Source: a candidate division WWE3 bacterium RIFCSPHIGHO2_02_FULL_38_14
Lineage (GTDB): Bacteria > Patescibacteriota > WWE3 > UBA101185 > UBA10185
Length of the DNA: 32,331 nucleotides
Direction of reading: 5' to 3'
Assembly (NCBI GenBank): GCA_001772865.1
Contig: MEVD01000007.1
Span: 1 to 32,331, forward strand
Part shown: positions 31,093 through 32,331 of the stretch, in pieces
How the letters are laid out: every line of letters begins with the position of its first letter
Position numbering within the stretch: the first letter of the stretch is position 1
The notes under the pieces: generated by a model
What the model saw: the letters and a program-made list of their open reading frames with translations, nothing else
What the model was told of the DNA's origin: nothing
The model's database searches: none
Position numbers and translations under genes: made by a program

Positions 31093-31599
31093 ATGTTCCG
31101 CGAAAATAAAAATATATATATTGCCTTGGAAAATATTCGGAGCTTGTTTAATATCGGAGCGGTTTTCAGGACCTGTAGTTTCTTCGGGTTTACAAATGTT
31201 ATTTTGGTGGGTTACAGCGGAAAAACAAAGAACACAAAAAACGAAACAATTTTGAATAAAGAAATTCTCAAATCCTCGCTCGGTTCGGAAAAAGATTTAC
31301 AAATTACATTTTTGGAAACCTCAGATGATTTAATAAAGTTTTGTGAAGAAAATGAATTAAACCTTATTTCCATAGAACAAAGGTATAAGAGCATTAAACT
31401 AAGTAAACCGGAAATGAATTTAATTTTAAACGATGAAAAAGGATTCGTTTTGGTTTTTGGAAATGAAGTATCCGGAGTTTCCGATATCGTGCTTAAACAT
31501 TCCAAAGCTGATTTGGAAATACCAAGATTGGGAAAACACAACTCTTTAAACGTTACTACTGCCTGCGGGATAGTTTTATATGAATTATCCAGAATTTAA
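31093..31599 (+). CDS. SpoU/TrmH family RNA 2'-O-methyltransferase
   Basis: 168 residues, SPOUT fold. Uses S-adenosylmethionine to methylate ribose 2'-OH in tRNA or rRNA. The three family motifs are present: NIGAVFRTCSFFG near the N-terminus (motif 1 Arg), FVLVFGNEVSGVS (motif 2 with Glu), and EIPRLGKHNSLNVTTACGIVLYEL (motif 3, Ser-Leu-Asn). There is no N-terminal substrate-binding domain, so it is a minimal form like TrmL. The RNA target is unknown. The stop overlaps the convergent downstream gene by 4 bases. Confidence 0.9.
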   Translation: MFRENKNIYIALENIRSLFNIGAVFRTCSFFGFTNVILVGYSGKTKNTKNETILNKEILKSSLGSEKDLQITFLETSDDLIKFCEENELNLISIEQRYKSIKLSKPEMNLILNDEKGFVLVFGNEVSGVSDIVLKHSKADLEIPRLGKHNSLNVTTACGIVLYELSRI

Positions 31600-32312
31600 A
31601 GGTTTAGCAGCTGACTCACTAATTCTCTCGAACACTCCAGTTTCTGAAGTTCTTTTATAACACCCTTTCTGTTGTGCCTTAATTTCCATTCCAGCTTGCT
31701 GGCGCTTTCATGGGCTTTTGCATAATTCCAGTTTTTATCTTTCATTAAATTTCTCTCATGGAGTTCATGGATCAAAACAAACGGCAGTTCTTCGTAAACT
31801 AAATCATCGTCCAGCCATACCTCCTCTATTGGAACAAATTCATAGACATAGCCATGTCCTCCGTGCACAAAATCTATAAATAATCCGCTCCTGACAAGCC
31901 TTCCGTCTATTACCCAAACATAAACGCTGTTATTTGTGTTTCCCATGTTTTTTTTGTGGAGGTGTTTCAGTTGAACATTACCCTTTTTATCGTAAACCTT
32001 TTTTAAGTCGCCGGCTTTTACTCTTTCAACTTCTTCCTTTGCGTCTCCCATTTCCAAAGCTTTATCGAATTCCACTCCTTTTCTGCACAAGTCCCATTCC
32101 ACGAGAAGGTGATCTATAAAAAAAGTACGTTCGTTTGGAACTGTTTCCTTGTCCAGCCAGAATTCGAATTCCGGAATAAAGCTGAATCCGTAATGTTCGC
32201 CGAAATTTGTAAATTCATTGTCGTGTTTTCTCACTTCTGCGCCGTCCACGAGCCAGATGTTTATTTTTCCTCTTTTGCTGATTTTTTTGATGTATACATT
32301 GGATGAAATCAT
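31596..32312 (-). CDS. Protein with two tandem copies of an unrecognised domain
   Basis: 238 residues. Copy 1 (about 16-100) and copy 2 (about 128-225) align: IWLVDGAEVRKHDNEFTNFG with VWVIDGRLVRSGLFIDFVHG, then the FIPEFEFWLDKE and FVPIEEVWLDDD strands, then FIDHLLVEWDL with LIHELHERNLM. Copy 2 ends in NYAKAHESASKLEWK, close to an 'HE-x2-E-x3-M ... Y-x2-AH-x2-A-x3-E' pattern I recall from small phage and candidate-phyla proteins. Copy 1 has lost the His-Glu and Ala-His parts. Function unknown. The start lies 19 bases from the window end. Confidence 0.6.
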   Translation of the reverse strand: MISSNVYIKKISKRGKINIWLVDGAEVRKHDNEFTNFGEHYGFSFIPEFEFWLDKETVPNERTFFIDHLLVEWDLCRKGVEFDKALEMGDAKEEVERVKAGDLKKVYDKKGNVQLKHLHKKNMGNTNNSVYVWVIDGRLVRSGLFIDFVHGGHGYVYEFVPIEEVWLDDDLVYEELPFVLIHELHERNLMKDKNWNYAKAHESASKLEWKLRHNRKGVIKELQKLECSRELVSQLLNL

Positions 32313-32331
32313 TATATAAATTCTATCAAAA

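Noticed and set aside
31740-31775. HExxH zinc protease motif in the C-terminal protein
   Set aside because: The sequence is IHELHERNLM; His-Glu is followed by Leu-His-Glu, so the second His is not at the HExxH position.
1-32331. UGA recoded as Gly, as in Gracilibacteria/SR1
   Set aside because: UGA ends several real genes (for example the zinc-ribbon gene at 523 and the gene ending at 2660), and no gene reads through it.
1-32331. CRISPR array or insertion sequence
   Set aside because: No regularly spaced repeats and no transposase or integrase frame were found; the only mobile features are the intein and the tRNA-linked repeats.

Overview
The window looks like a chromosome segment from a Candidate Phyla Radiation (Patescibacteria) bacterium. 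This is an inference from the AT-rich sequence, very short intergenic gaps, many lineage-restricted small membrane or zinc-ribbon proteins, CCA-encoding tRNA genes, a decaprenyl-phosphate phosphoribosyltransferase and an intein-bearing FtsH. UGA acts as a normal stop codon, so a UGA-recoding lineage is unlikely. I cannot assign a phylum.

Layout. 1-1876: truncated ribosomal protein bL25 with an overlapping zinc-ribbon gene (minus), then a ComF phosphoribosyltransferase (plus). 1927-3524: tRNA-Ser(GCU) followed by two small cargo segments (an exported protein; a Phd-like/VapC-like toxin-antitoxin pair). Each segment ends in a copy of the tRNA 3' end, as in tRNA-targeted integration. 3534-8268: an AAA-type ATPase fused to a winged helix, a divergent DUF2797-like protein, small membrane proteins, tRNA-Arg(GCG) and a stand-alone Rieske protein. 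8351-11583: a DNA-damage cassette (86-aa protein, Y-family polymerase, SRAP/HMCES-type abasic-site protein) flanked by two small genes with their own promoters and terminators. 11590-17823: a 564-aa unknown, a PIG-L deacetylase, a Nudix hydrolase, an HD hydrolase with a UbiA-type DPPR synthase, and a response regulator lacking its phospho-acceptor Asp. 17973-21427: a CPA2 antiporter with a TrkA-N domain, a membrane protein, two fused gene remnants and tRNA-Ala(CGC). 21445-25722: an ABC exporter with degenerate nucleotide-binding loops, a secreted Cys-rich protein, and a HExxH protein whose gene looks frameshifted. 25748-26605: a dense RNA region with a candidate structured ncRNA, two tandem covarying hairpins, tRNA-Met(CAU) and the long leader of trpS. 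26606-32312: TrpS, FtsH with a 432-residue intein, a SpoU methyltransferase and a protein with a duplicated domain.

Two initiation styles coexist. Many genes have a -10 box 5-11 bases before the start codon and no Shine-Dalgarno (leaderless-like). In contrast, five small genes (8470, 11222, 13664 minus, 15164, 25722 minus) have Shine-Dalgarno sequences, and most have a 3' hairpin. Two of them share a CCCTATAG box 2 bases upstream of the -35. The ncRNA candidate at 25852-25997 exposes CCCCC in two hairpin loops that could pair with such Shine-Dalgarno sequences. This possible RNA-centred regulation of the SD-led genes is the most novel thing I see. All of it is inferred from sequence alone.
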